From: Mycolicibacterium komanii
Lineage (GTDB): Bacteria > Actinomycetota > Actinomycetes > Mycobacteriales > Mycobacteriaceae
Assembly (NCBI RefSeq): GCF_001050035.1
Contig: NZ_CVTA01000063.1
Span: forward strand, 62,001 to 126,000
Length of the DNA: 64,000 nucleotides
Reading direction: 5' to 3'
A program made the translations under genes and the position numbers. Shown here one piece after another: positions 8,904-18,700 of this stretch (its first letter is position 1; each line of letters opens with the position of its first letter). Below the pieces are notes generated by a model that saw nothing but the letters and a program-made list of their open reading frames with translations, searched no databases and had not been told where the DNA came from.

Positions 8904-9703
8904 CCAGCAGAGCCGAAATCGACACAACCAGCGATGTCACGGTGTCCGCACCCGGAGAGCTTCCAGGTGCGGCCGACTATGCCCGGCGGAAGATCGGCGA
9001 CTTGGCGCGGCGCACGGGCAAACCCGTGTTGCACGCGCGGGTGAGGCTCACCAAAGCCCGGAATCCAGCGGTGTCACGTGCGGTCATCGCGCAAGCCAAC
9101 CTGGACGTCAATGGCCGAGCCATCCGCGCGCAGGTCGAAGGCCAAACCGCCGAAGAAGCGATCGATCTGCTCGCCGCGCGGCTGCGGCGCCGGCTGGAAC
9201 GGATTGCCGAGCATTGGGAGGCACGACGCGGCAAGCAACCGATCACCGCCCCGCATGAGTGGCGTCACGAGTCCGAGCCGACCCATCGGCCGGCTCATTT
9301 CGATCGACCGTTCGATGAGCGCCAAGTGGTTCGGCGCAAATCGTTCACCGCTCCGGCCTGCACACTCGATGAAGCCGCCTGGGACATGGAGATGCTCGAC
9401 TACGACTTTCACCTCTTCATCGAGGAAGGCACGGGATTGGCCAGCGTGTTGTACCGGGATGGCTCTAACGGTTACCGCCTCGCCCAAGTCGTCGCCCCTT
9501 CGGCGGACCAGCTCGCGCCCTTCACGGTTCCCGTGACTTTGAGTGCCCAACCCGCTCCGTGCATGACCGTCGAACAGGCCATCGAACGGATGGAACTGCG
9601 CGGCTTACCCTTCCTGTTCTTCATCGAGGCCGCACAGGGGCGCGCCGTCGTGCTCTATCACCGCTACGACGGACACTACGGACTCATCAGCCTGGCAGAG
9701 TGA
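8900..9703 (+). CDS. rafH: Hypoxia ribosome hibernation factor (RafH / Rv0079-type HPF)
   Basis: A 267-residue protein. The N-terminal part (about 10-105) has the HPF/RaiA fold pattern that binds the 30S decoding region. A linker follows, then two related C-terminal sigma54-modulation-type domains (about 150-200 and 210-265), shown by the paired segments FHLFIEEGTGLASVLYRDG and FLFFIEAAQGRAVVLYHRYDG. This double C-terminal arrangement matches the DosR-controlled hibernation factor (RafH of M. smegmatis, Rv0079 of M. tuberculosis) rather than the housekeeping HPF. The ATG overlaps the hydrolase stop (ATGA). Expected role: stabilising inactive ribosomes under oxygen limitation. Confidence 0.88.
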   Translation: MTSRAEIDTTSDVTVSAPGELPGAADYARRKIGDLARRTGKPVLHARVRLTKARNPAVSRAVIAQANLDVNGRAIRAQVEGQTAEEAIDLLAARLRRRLERIAEHWEARRGKQPITAPHEWRHESEPTHRPAHFDRPFDERQVVRRKSFTAPACTLDEAAWDMEMLDYDFHLFIEEGTGLASVLYRDGSNGYRLAQVVAPSADQLAPFTVPVTLSAQPAPCMTVEQAIERMELRGLPFLFFIEAAQGRAVVLYHRYDGHYGLISLAE

Positions 9704-9750
9704 AAGACCGATCAATCACCGCCGAACGGTAACTGCGAGAGGGGCTTCCG

Positions 9751-10653
9751 ATGGCCGACGACATGAAACGCCGCGGTATCGTGGTCGGCGCCGACGGCTC
9801 CACTTCGGCGAAGGCCGCTATCAGATGGGCCGCGCGTGACGCGAGCATGCGTAAGATTCCGCTCACCGTCGTCCACGCCAACTCGGTGTCGACAGTCGCG
9901 GCCGCCATGGTTGCGTGGCCCGGCGGTCAAATCCCTCAGCAAGTGCTCGAGCAGCAGGAAGACGAGGCTCGGGCGATACTCGCGGACGCCGTTGCGACAG
10001 CACGCGAAAGCGCCGACAGAGGAACACGACTGACCGTGACCGAAGAGATGTTCTTCGGTTGGCCAGTACCGACGCTGGTCGATGTCTCCAAGGAGGCGGA
10101 GATGGTGGTTGTCGGGTGCCGGGGCCGGACCGGGATGCGTCGCGCGCTGTTGGGATCCGTCAGCTCCGGGCTGATCCATCATGCGCACTGTCCGGTCGCG
10201 GTCGTCCACGATGGTGTCCACGATGGTGACGCCTCGTCGAGTCGGCTACCCGTGCTCGTCGGAATCGACGGCTCGCGCTCGTCCGAAGCCGCAACCTCCA
10301 TAGCGTTCGCCGAAGCATCATGGCGCGGTGCCGATCTCGTTGCACTCCATGTCTGGAGCGACGCCGACATGCCGACGTTCAGCATGGATTGGACCGACGT
10401 GCTGGCGGCCGCTCGCAGGACGCTATCCGAGCGCCTCGCAGGATGGCGGGAGCGTTACCCGGACGTGGAGGTCACCACGGTGGTGGAGATCGAGGGCCCG
10501 GCGCGCCAGCTGTTGGAACTCTCGGAGCGCGCCCAGCTTGTCGTGGTCGGAAGTCACGGCCGCGGCGGCTTTGCGGGGATGCTACTCGGATCGGTGAGCA
10601 CCGTGGTCGCCGCGACGGCTCGCGTTCCGGTCATCGTGGCCCGCGGGGGTTGA
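9751..10653 (+). CDS. Tandem-domain universal stress protein
   Basis: A 300-residue protein with two USP domains. The ATP-binding signatures are GCRGRTGMRRALLGSVSSG (first) and GSHGRGGFAGMLLGSVSTV (second). The start at 9751 is preceded by GAGAGGGG about 9 nt upstream. It follows rafH by 47 nt on the same strand and is probably in the same transcript. Its last 72 nt overlap, antisense, the 3' end of the opposing USP gene at 10582-11553. Confidence 0.92.
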   Translation: MADDMKRRGIVVGADGSTSAKAAIRWAARDASMRKIPLTVVHANSVSTVAAAMVAWPGGQIPQQVLEQQEDEARAILADAVATARESADRGTRLTVTEEMFFGWPVPTLVDVSKEAEMVVVGCRGRTGMRRALLGSVSSGLIHHAHCPVAVVHDGVHDGDASSSRLPVLVGIDGSRSSEAATSIAFAEASWRGADLVALHVWSDADMPTFSMDWTDVLAAARRTLSERLAGWRERYPDVEVTTVVEIEGPARQLLELSERAQLVVVGSHGRGGFAGMLLGSVSTVVAATARVPVIVARGG

Positions 10654-11553
10654 GTCGACGGACCCTCTGTGACACACCATCACGGGAACACGACTGTGAT
10701 GCAGCATGTTCAAGCTGGTCGATCCCAGCAGTGCACCTGCGAGCGCGTTGCGACGGCGCGCGCCGACGACGAGCAGCTGTGAGTCTTCGGCGTGACGCAA
10801 CAGGACATCGGACGTCGCTTCGGGCTCCAGGAAATAGGTGACTTCGACGTCCGGGTAGCGCTTGGTCCACGGCTCGAGTGCACTGAGCAACCCCTGCCAC
10901 TGCAACGCCTCGAAGCCGTCCCAATCCACCAAATACGGGTTGATCAGCCCAGGCGCGAACCGTGGCTTGGACCACGCATGTACGGCGCGCAGGCCGACTC
11001 CGAGCCGGCTTGCGAACTCGAACGCCGCATCGAACGCCGCCGCGCTGGTGGCAGGGTCGTCGACGCCGAGCACGATCGGTCGATTGGTGAGCGTGTTGAG
11101 GCCCCCTCGCCAGGCGATGACCGGACACGTCGAATGTGCCGCGACGGCAAGCGTCGTGGAGCCGACCAGCATTGCCGCCGTCGGCGAGACGTCCTCAGAG
11201 CCAACCACAATGGCCTGAGCGGTTCGACTGCGGTCCGCCAACAGCTCGGCAGCCGGCACGTTGGAGCGAAGAGCGAACACATCGAGGTTCGGAAACGCCG
11301 CTCGCACGCTCTGCTCCGCCGACTCCAGCACCGTGTCGGCCATATCACGCTGCTGCGCAATCGCTGCCGCGCGAATGGCGGCCGCAGCCTCGCTCAGAAA
11401 GCCACCCGTCGTGCTCAGGCCCGCGACCAGTTCCAACGGTGCCTTGAACTTCATTGCGAGGTCTGCGGTCCACATCGCCGCGGCCATCGCCTCTTCCGAA
11501 CCATCAACTCCGACGACGAAAGGCAGGGCTTCGTGCCGCCCGTCCTGACTCAT
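10582..11553 (-). CDS. Divergent tandem universal stress protein with an extended C-terminal tail
   Basis: A 323-residue two-domain USP. The first domain begins FVVGVDGSEE. The ATP-loop glycines are degenerate in both halves (GSEDVSPTAAMLVGST and GARRRNALAGALLGST), so nucleotide binding may be altered. The fold should end near PVMVCHRG; the last ~25 residues, polar and His/Arg-rich, come from reading through the antisense of the neighbouring USP gene. Its start (ATG at 11553) overlaps the upstream USP stop by 4 nt (ATGA), so translation is coupled. It is the third gene of the operon driven from the DosR boxes near 12601-12640. Confidence 0.88.
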   Translation of the reverse strand: MSQDGRHEALPFVVGVDGSEEAMAAAMWTADLAMKFKAPLELVAGLSTTGGFLSEAAAAIRAAAIAQQRDMADTVLESAEQSVRAAFPNLDVFALRSNVPAAELLADRSRTAQAIVVGSEDVSPTAAMLVGSTTLAVAAHSTCPVIAWRGGLNTLTNRPIVLGVDDPATSAAAFDAAFEFASRLGVGLRAVHAWSKPRFAPGLINPYLVDWDGFEALQWQGLLSALEPWTKRYPDVEVTYFLEPEATSDVLLRHAEDSQLLVVGARRRNALAGALLGSTSLNMLHHSRVPVMVCHRGSVDSTPAGHDDRNASRRGDHGAHRSE

Positions 11554-12428
11554 CGGGGTCGAACGACGATCACGGGCACGGTGGCTCTGTGGGCCACCTT
11601 GGCGGCCACGGAGCCGAGTAACAGGCCTGCGAATCCGCCGCGGCCGCGACTGCCAAGGACCACGAGTTGTGCCTGTTGCGTTGCATCGACGAGCCAACGC
11701 GCGGGCTGGTCGCAGACGATGCGGCGGTGGATATGTACGTCGGGGTATTGCTCTTGCCACGCCGCTAAGCGTTCGGCCAGGATTTCGTGGCCCTCGTCTT
11801 CGTATCGGTGCCAGTCCATTCCGAGAGCCGGAAAGACTCCGACGTCACTCCAGGCGTGCAGGGCCACGAGGTCGACACCGCGCCGCGAGGCCTCCTCGAA
11901 AGCCAGCGCGGTGGCGCTTTCCGACGCGGGTGAACCGTCGACCCCCAACAGAACCGGCAGGCTTCGGTCGGCCCCCCTGCCGTACTCGGCGTTGACGACC
12001 ACCACCGGGCCGTGACCGTGATGTAGGAGGCTGGTGCTGACGGATCCGAGGACTGCCCGCCCGATCGCTGAAAGGCCCCGGGTGCCAACAACGGTCATCA
12101 CAGCGTCGCGCGAGGCTTCCACCAGTGCCCACGGTGGGCTCGATTTGACCACGCGGGCTTCGATCTTCGGGACAGATGATTCGCCGACACTGTTGCGGAC
12201 GGTCTTCTGCGCCTTCTCCAGCACATCGTGGGCGTTTGCGTCCTGCGCCTCGAGGTAAGCGGCGTCGAGGAGGCCTCCCGGCCAGGTCGTGATCACAGGA
12301 GCGATCGCGTGCACGAGAGTGACTGGTTGCTCGCGCATGACCGATACCTGTGTAGCCCAATGGATGGCGGCATCCGATTCCGGCGATCCGTCGACGCCGA
12401 CGACGATTCCGTTCTTCTTCTCGGTCAT
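11550..12428 (-). CDS. Tandem-domain universal stress protein
   Basis: A 292-residue protein with two USP domains. The signatures are GTRGLSAIGRAVLGSVSTS in domain 1 and GSRGRGGFAGLLLGSVAAK in domain 2. It starts MTEKKNGIVVGVDGSPES and is preceded by GAGGAG in the 13-nt gap after a 31-codon membrane-peptide gene. It is followed with a 4-nt overlap by another USP gene. Known mycobacterial homologues bind ATP and are strongly induced by DosR. Confidence 0.93.
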   Translation of the reverse strand: MTEKKNGIVVGVDGSPESDAAIHWATQVSVMREQPVTLVHAIAPVITTWPGGLLDAAYLEAQDANAHDVLEKAQKTVRNSVGESSVPKIEARVVKSSPPWALVEASRDAVMTVVGTRGLSAIGRAVLGSVSTSLLHHGHGPVVVVNAEYGRGADRSLPVLLGVDGSPASESATALAFEEASRRGVDLVALHAWSDVGVFPALGMDWHRYEDEGHEILAERLAAWQEQYPDVHIHRRIVCDQPARWLVDATQQAQLVVLGSRGRGGFAGLLLGSVAAKVAHRATVPVIVVRPR

Positions 12429-12441
12429 GCGAATGTGCTCC

Positions 12442-12537
12442 TCACTTCTTCGAAAAGCGCGCGCTGATATAGGTCGTCGCGATCGCCATCACCGCGACGA
12501 TGGCTGCGATGAGGACCAATGCCGTCGGCCAGTCCAT
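12442..12537 (-). CDS. 31-residue single-pass membrane peptide, first gene of a DosR-box operon
   Basis: The reading frame encodes MDWPTALVLIAAIVAV followed by MAIATTYISARFSKK. It is one predicted membrane helix (residues 5-22) with a short N-terminus and a basic tail. A strong GAGGGGA ribosome site lies at 12544-12550, 6 nt before the ATG. A DosR box is at 12601-12617, and two USP genes follow directly. No known family is recognised. The combination of box, ribosome site, helix and operon position makes a real gene likely despite its size. Confidence 0.72.
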   Translation of the reverse strand: MDWPTALVLIAAIVAVMAIATTYISARFSKK

Positions 12538-12600
12538 GACGAATCCCCTCTGCGTAAGATCATGGCTCACACGACATTAGGGTGGTAACCGTGAGCCCAG

Positions 12601-12640
12601 AAGGGTCCTAGGTCCCCGGGATCGGATGCCGGTGGTCCCT
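12601..12640 (-). promoter_or_regulatory. DosR boxes upstream of the membrane peptide-USP-USP operon
   Basis: AAGGGTCCTAGGTCCCC at 12601-12617 is a strong palindromic box. A second, weaker element, GCCGGTGGTCCCT at 12628-12640 (AGGGACCACCGGC on the minus strand), lies about 25 bp further upstream, the usual spacing of DosR box pairs. Transcription toward lower coordinates would start near 12566, leaving a short leader with the ribosome site of the 31-residue peptide. Confidence 0.75.
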
Positions 12641-12678
12641 GTCGACGGGCACTGGCGGCGGCATGCTCACAACTCGGG

Positions 12679-12921
12679 TCATGAAAGCACGCCGTTGCGC
12701 CGGGCGGGCCCGATGTTCACCATCACCCGCTCCAGCAGCGCGGCGTAGGCCGATCCGTCGGCCAGGAAGTCGGTTCCTCCGTGGTGCAGGAGGTAGGCAT
12801 CAAGGCGGCGGTCGAGCGACCAGCCGGAGTAGGTTCGGCCGGCGAATTCCGAGCGCAGGAACCGCCACGCGACGGTGTCGAGCTCGGCGGTCGTCAGATC
12901 GACGCGGTCCGTCGGTGTCAT
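12679..12921 (-). CDS. Small hypothetical protein, last gene of the ppsA operon
   Basis: An 80-residue acidic/basic mixed protein beginning MTPTDRVDLTTAELDTVAWRF, with no membrane segment or known motif. I chose the ATG at 12921 because GGGG lies about 8 nt upstream; an ATG at 12927 and a TTG at 12933 are also in frame. It follows the SpoIIAA-like gene by 44 nt on the same strand and is probably cotranscribed with it and ppsA. No function is assigned. Confidence 0.6.
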   Translation of the reverse strand: MTPTDRVDLTTAELDTVAWRFLRSEFAGRTYSGWSLDRRLDAYLLHHGGTDFLADGSAYAALLERVMVNIGPARRNGVLS

Positions 12922-12965
12922 CGGCATCCCCAATCCAGGCTGTCGGACGTCATCACACCCGTGCC

Positions 12966-13334
12966 TCAGCCCGCGGCCCAGGTTTTGGCCTGCTCCAACT
13001 CGTCGAGACCGAAGAGAGCGATCTCACCGGGGACCATCCATGCCAGCGCGTGCAGCGTGTGCACCACCCACTCCTTGTCGGTGACCACGGCGATCCGCTT
13101 GAAGGCCGAATGATGACTGATCAGTGCGCCGAAGCCCAGTTTGAGGTCCTCGACGAGCCCACCGGGACCGAAACCCTCGTAAGTGGGCGTGATGACCTCG
13201 ACGATTCGCACCTCGTCGCCCTGCAGCTTCTGTTCCATCGTGGGCCTGAAGTCGCGTAGATCTTCACCGGTCAACCGACCGGATACTCGGAAACCGATTA
13301 CGCCTTCGGGCGTGTCCGGCAGCACTTCGATCAT
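12966..13334 (-). CDS. SpoIIAA-like (STAS-fold) protein
   Basis: A 122-residue protein beginning MIEVLPDTPEGVIGFRVSGRLTGEDL, with the SpoIIAA-like pattern VEDLKLGFGAL and AVVTDKEWVV and a C-terminal ALFGLDELEQAKTW. The frame runs upstream, but the ATG at 13334 overlaps the ppsA stop (ATGA) and is the natural coupled start. SpoIIAA-like proteins are small soluble STAS-related proteins often found in stress settings; their partners are mostly unknown. The coupling to PEP synthase suggests a linked role, which is inference. Confidence 0.8.
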   Translation of the reverse strand: MIEVLPDTPEGVIGFRVSGRLTGEDLRDFRPTMEQKLQGDEVRIVEVITPTYEGFGPGGLVEDLKLGFGALISHHSAFKRIAVVTDKEWVVHTLHALAWMVPGEIALFGLDELEQAKTWAAG

Positions 13335-15664
13335 CGGACGATCTCGTCTCGGGGACGTGACTCCGTCCGATTCGAGGCGCCGTCCCGTGTCGTCAGCATC
13401 GACTCCAGCATGAGCCGGCGCTCGGCGGCCGCAACGGTGCGCCGCGCCGCGCTGACAGCGTCCGGGTTGACCGACACCGAGGTGATGCCCATCCGCACCA
13501 GATGTTCTGCGAAGGCGGGCTTGGTCGACGGCGCCTGACCGCACAGCGAGGATGTGATACCGAATTTGCGTGCAAGGCCCACGATTTGACCGATGGCATC
13601 CAGGACGGCTGGATCCGACTCGTCGAACAGTTCTGCGCAGATATCCGAGTCGCGGTCGACTCCGAGCATCAACTGGGTGAGATCGTTGCTACCGATCGAC
13701 ACCCCGTCGACGCCCATGCCGATGTACTCCGGAAGCCAGTGCACGACCGAGGGCACCTCCGCCATCACCCACCTATGGAGACCTCGCTGCCGGCCGAGTG
13801 GGCTGGAATCGACGAGGGCGAGGCACTCCTCGAGCTCCCACCGGGTACGCACGAACGGGATCATCAGATGCAGGTTCGGGGATTGTTCGCGGATGCGCGC
13901 CAGCGCCCGCAGTTCCAGAGCGAACAGGTCGGGCTCCTTGATGTACCGGTAGCAGCCGCGGTAGCCGATCATCGGGTTGTGTTCCACCGGTTCGTACGAC
14001 TCGCCGCCGACCAGACCTCGGAACTCGTTGCTGCGGAAGTCGGTTGCCCGGTATATGACCGGGCGTGGCGCGAAGGCGGTGGCGATGCGGCCCACCGAAG
14101 CCACCATCTTCTCGACTAGGCCGTCCTGTTCGCCGCGAGCGATGAGATCGCGTGGATGACGACCCCCGAGTGCCTCGGTGAGCATGAACTCGGCTCGCAG
14201 CAACCCGACTCCGTCGACGTTCTGCGCGGCGACGGCCTCGGCGTTGTCGGGCATCGCCATGTTGACGTAGATCTTGGTTCCGGTGATCTCGTCAGCTGCG
14301 GCAGACACCGCTTGGGGCTGCGCCGTGACGGTCACTGCGGGTGCGGCGTCGACGCGGCCGGCGAGGACGCGGCCGTGGGTACCGTCGACCGTGACCGTCG
14401 TACCATCGTGGAGATCCTTTGTCGCACTGCGTACCCCGACGATGCACGGCACCCCGAGTTCACGAGCGACGATGGCGGCGTGGCAGGTCATGCCGCCGGT
14501 GTCGGTGACCAGTGCCGCCGCCCGTCGGATGGTCGGCAGCCAATCGGGATTGGTCATCTGGGCGACGAGGATCTCGCCCTCGAGCAACTGGTGCCCCTCG
14601 TCGGGGCTGTCGAGCACACGGACCTTGCCGATCGCGGTTCCCGGCGCCGCGGCCAGGCCGCGGGCGAGCACGGCGTTCTTCTCCGACGACGGTGCGGAGG
14701 TGTGTTTCAAGGTGGTGATCGGCCGCGCCTGCACCAGATAGGTCTGGCCGTTCTCGATCGCCCACTCGGTGTCCTGCGGGCAACCGTTGTGTCGCTCGGT
14801 GGCGATGGCGAGTTCGGCGATGGCGCGCAGTTCGCGGTCGTCGAGCACCCGCGCGTCGGCCTGCGCGTCATCGAGGTCGACGTGGGTGTCGTTGCCGTCG
14901 GGCCCGCGCACGATCTTGAAGGCCTTGTGTCCCAACCGGATATCGAGCACGTCGAGGGTGTCCTTGGCGATGATGTAGGTATCGGGCTCGACCATCCCCG
15001 ACACCACGACCTCACCCAGACCGAAGGCGCCCTCGATGACGACACGGTCCTCGGCGCCGTTACTGGGGTCGGCGGTGAACGCCACCCCTGCCTTGTCCGA
15101 GTTGACCATCCGCTGCACGACGACCGCCATCGCCGGGTCGGCGGTGAAATTGCGGCTGGCGCGGTAGGTGACGACTCGTGGGCTGAACAGCGACATCCAG
15201 CAACGCAGCACCGCACCGACGAGTGCCTCGTCACCGGAGACGTTGGTGATCGTGGCGTTCATGCCGGCGAACGAGGCGTCTCGGCCGTCCTCACCGGTCG
15301 CTGACGAGCGGACGGCCACAACGGCGTCACGCCCGAGGCGGTGATAGAACGCCAGGATCCGATCGCGGACGCCGTCGGAGACGCCGGCCTTGTTCACCAG
15401 ACCCTGCATCCGTTCGCACGTCTCGGACAGCCGGGCGGTGTCGGCGGCGTTGGCCATCGCTTCCCGGTGCAGCGCTGACAGTTCGGTGTCGACACCGGCG
15501 GCTCGCATCGAATCCCGATAACAATCGCGCAGGAGGACGAAGCCGGGCGGAACAGGCAACTTCGCCGCCACGAGTTCCCCCATGTTCGCGCCCTTACCAC
15601 CGGCTTCCTCGGCGTCGGCGATTCGCAGCGTCGAGATGTCGCGGACGTAGTCGTCAATGGTCAT
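13331..15664 (-). CDS. ppsA: Phosphoenolpyruvate synthase (pyruvate, water dikinase)
   Basis: A 777-residue PEP synthase. It has the N-terminal pyruvate-phosphate-dikinase ATP-grasp domain (GGKGANMGELVAAKLPVPPGF at the start; AVRSSATGEDG), the mobile swivelling domain with catalytic His in GGMTCHAAIVARELG (about residue 398) and the C-terminal PEP-binding barrel with SLCGQAPS (about 735-742). It makes PEP from pyruvate and ATP for gluconeogenesis. It is translationally coupled to a SpoIIAA-like gene. The ATG at 15664 is 43 bp from a weak DosR-like element at 15701-15713 and 6 nt from GACGCT (15671-15676), suggesting a leaderless DosR-controlled message. Confidence 0.93.
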   Translation of the reverse strand: MTIDDYVRDISTLRIADAEEAGGKGANMGELVAAKLPVPPGFVLLRDCYRDSMRAAGVDTELSALHREAMANAADTARLSETCERMQGLVNKAGVSDGVRDRILAFYHRLGRDAVVAVRSSATGEDGRDASFAGMNATITNVSGDEALVGAVLRCWMSLFSPRVVTYRASRNFTADPAMAVVVQRMVNSDKAGVAFTADPSNGAEDRVVIEGAFGLGEVVVSGMVEPDTYIIAKDTLDVLDIRLGHKAFKIVRGPDGNDTHVDLDDAQADARVLDDRELRAIAELAIATERHNGCPQDTEWAIENGQTYLVQARPITTLKHTSAPSSEKNAVLARGLAAAPGTAIGKVRVLDSPDEGHQLLEGEILVAQMTNPDWLPTIRRAAALVTDTGGMTCHAAIVARELGVPCIVGVRSATKDLHDGTTVTVDGTHGRVLAGRVDAAPAVTVTAQPQAVSAAADEITGTKIYVNMAMPDNAEAVAAQNVDGVGLLRAEFMLTEALGGRHPRDLIARGEQDGLVEKMVASVGRIATAFAPRPVIYRATDFRSNEFRGLVGGESYEPVEHNPMIGYRGCYRYIKEPDLFALELRALARIREQSPNLHLMIPFVRTRWELEECLALVDSSPLGRQRGLHRWVMAEVPSVVHWLPEYIGMGVDGVSIGSNDLTQLMLGVDRDSDICAELFDESDPAVLDAIGQIVGLARKFGITSSLCGQAPSTKPAFAEHLVRMGITSVSVNPDAVSAARRTVAAAERRLMLESMLTTRDGASNRTESRPRDEIVR

Positions 15665-15700
15665 GCGGACAGCGTCGCGCCACGGGAGTCCCCGGCGTAG

Positions 15701-15759
15701 CGTCCGAGGGCCGCATCCGATGGGCTGAGGGTCATCGCCTCATAGGGTCGAAAGTCCCC
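15701..15759. promoter_or_regulatory. DosR box region between ppsA and otsB1
   Basis: AGGGTCGAAAGTCCCC at 15744-15759 (GGGGACTTTCGACCCT on the other strand) is a clear DosR box serving either gene. A weaker element, GTCCGAGGGCC at 15702-15712, is centred 43 bp from the ppsA ATG, the same distance as at the other DosR starts in this window. Its centre is 44 bp, about two box-pair spacings, from the strong box. Confidence 0.68.
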
Positions 15760-15790
15760 GGGGGCTCTCCGGGGAAGTCTCGATGACTTC

Positions 15791-18700
15791 ATGCCCTACC
15801 CGCGGTCTGCGCCTAGCGGTCAGATGGGTGGCGTGAAGACACCGGTGACCATCGATCCGCGCTTGTACGATGCCGCTCTCTTCGGCCTCGACGGTCTCGC
15901 CGACGATGTCGCGTCGACGGTCACGCTGGCCAAGAAGCTGAATGACGCGGGGATGGGGACGGCCGTCTACTCCACGAGCCGAAGCTGCGATCGGAAATCG
16001 GCTGCCGCGGACCTGGACGACCTGTTCACCGTCCGCGTCGACGGTGTGGTCGCCGAGGCGCTCGGCCTGACCGAACAGCCCCATCCCGCGGTCTTGCTGG
16101 AGGCGAGCGCCGGCCTCGGTGTCGCGCCCGAACGCGCGGTGGTCATCGAAGGCAGTGAACTGGGCGTGCGGGTCGCCCGGCAAGGTGGCTTCGCGCTGGT
16201 GATCGGTGTTGCGCCGGCAGGGTCCCACGAGCGTTTGTTGTCCAGTGGCGCGGACGTCGTGGTGTCCGACGTCGCCGAGGTGTCCGTGCGGCTGGGAGAC
16301 AGACGCATGTCGACCTTGCCGAACGCCCTCGACTCCTATGGACAGATGATCGCCGCGGTCGACGGAAGGCGGCCGGTCGTCTGCCTCGATTTCGACGGGA
16401 CCCTGTCCGAGATCGTCTCGGATCCGGACGCCGCCGTCCTCGTCGACGGTGCCGCCGAGGCGTTGGCGGCAATGGCGGAGCAATGCCCGGTGGCCATACT
16501 CAGTGGGCGCGATCTTGCCGACATCCGTGCGCGTGTGGGTGTTTGCGGTGTCTGGTATGCCGGCAGTCACGGATTCGAGATGGTGGGTCCCGACGGCACC
16601 GAGTATCACAACCCCGACGCCGCGGCGGCCCTCCCGGCCCTGCAGCAGGCCGCCGACGCGCTGTGCGACCGATTGGGTTCCATTACCGGCGTCTACGTCG
16701 AGCGCAAGCGCTATGCCGTCGCGGTGCACTACCGCATCGCATCTGCCGAAAGCGTGGCCGAGATCGTCGCCACCACCCACGGGTGCGGGGCTCGTTTCGG
16801 TCTCCGCGTGACGGCGGGGCGCATGGTGGTCGAACTGCGACCCGACATCGACTGGGACAAGGGTTCGGCGTTGAAGTGGATACAAGACCGGTTGTCAACG
16901 GAAAGCCGCTTGATTCCGATCTACATCGGTGACGACCTGACCGACGAGGACGCATTCGACGCGCTTCGGGCCGGCGGGGTCGGCATCGCCGTGCGGCACG
17001 ACGAAGACCGGGATCGGCCGAGCGCCGCCGGTTTCACACTCGACAACCCGCAGCAGGTCCGAGAATTCCTGCTTCGCGGTGGTCGATGGTTGGCACGCCA
17101 GCGCGCCACCTCAACGGTCGCGTGGACCTACACCTTCGAGGGGTACGACCCGCCGAGCGAGAAGTTGCGCGAGGCCCTGTGCACCGTCGGCAACGGATAC
17201 TTCGCGACCCGCGGCGCCGCTCCCGAGTCGAAGGCCGGCCAAGTCCACTATCCGGGGACGTACGCCGCCGGGGTGTACAACCGCCTGGACGACATCCTGG
17301 CCGGCAAGAAGCTCGAACACGAAAGCCTGGTGAACCTCCCGAACTGGCTTCCACTGACGTTCCGTATCGACGGCGGCCCCTGGTTCGACGTGGATGCCGT
17401 GACGTTGTTGTCCTACCGCCAGACCCTCGATCTGCGAGGCGGAGTGCTGACGCGCGCCCTGCGCTTCAGCGACGACGCCGGGCGGATAAGCTCGCTGACT
17501 CAGCACCGGTTGGTCTCGATGAAGCAGACGCACATCGCCGCACTGGAAACCACGGTCGTGGCCGAGAACTGGTCCGGCACCATCGAATTCCGGTCGACGC
17601 TGGACGCCGACGTCCGCAACGGGGGAGTGGAACGTTACCAGGGCCTGGCCAGCGATCATCTCGAGTCCCTGACGATGGCCGAGATCACGAACGACGCGGT
17701 GCTGATGTCGTCACGAACCAGACAGTCGCAGATACCGATTGCACTGGCGGCACGTACCACGGTCTGGCACGACGATACTGCCGCGGCTGCGAAATACCGT
17801 CTGATCGAGGGTGAATTCGAGATCGGGCACGACATCTTCGTCGACATGGCCCAGGGCCAGTCGGTGACCGTCGAGAAGGTCGTGGCGTTGGTGACGGGTC
17901 GCGATGTCGCCACCTCTGAACCCGCGGCCGGCGCGGAACGGAGGCTGACGCGGCAAGGCCGATTCCGCGAGCTTCGCCAGGAGCACACGCTGGCCTGGGC
18001 GCACATCTGGGAGCGGCTGTCCATCGAATTCGACGGCCACCCCGAAGAATTGAGGATCCTGCGGCTGCATCTGCTGCATCTGCTGCAGACCGTGTCGTAT
18101 CACAGCGAGGACCTGGACGTCGGCGTTCCCGCACGGGGTCTGCACGGGGAGGCGTATCGCGGCCACGTGTTCTGGGACGAACTGTTCATCTTCCCGGTTT
18201 TGAATTTGCGGTTCCCGACCATCACGCGAGCGCTGTTGCGGTACCGGTACCGTCGGCTGGTCGAGGCTCGTCGTGCTGCCAAGCTCGCGGGCTATGCCGG
18301 GGCGATGTTTCCGTGGCAGTCGGGCAGCGACGGCCGTGAGGAAAGCCCGTCGCTACACCTCAATCCCCGCTCCGGCCGGTGGAACCCGGATGCCAGCCAC
18401 CTCGCGCACCATATCGGTATCGCGATCGCGTACAACGTGTGGCAGTTCTATCAAGTCACCGGGGACCTGGCATATCTCATCGACTACGGTGCCGAGATGC
18501 TGATCGAGATCGCGCGATTCTGGGTCAGCAGAACCACTTACGACGAGGACGCCGACCGGTATCGAATCCTCGGCGTGATCGGACCCGACGAGTTTCACTC
18601 CGGCTATCCCGATCGGCCGTTCACCGGCGTCGACAACAACTCCTACACCAACGTGATGGCGGTCTGGGTGATCCTGCGCGCCATCGATGCCCTGCAGGAG

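Noticed and set aside
14156..15304. Long plus-strand frame opposite ppsA
   Set aside because: Composition typical of antisense to a GC-rich gene; no motif, and PEP synthase motifs are intact on the minus strand.
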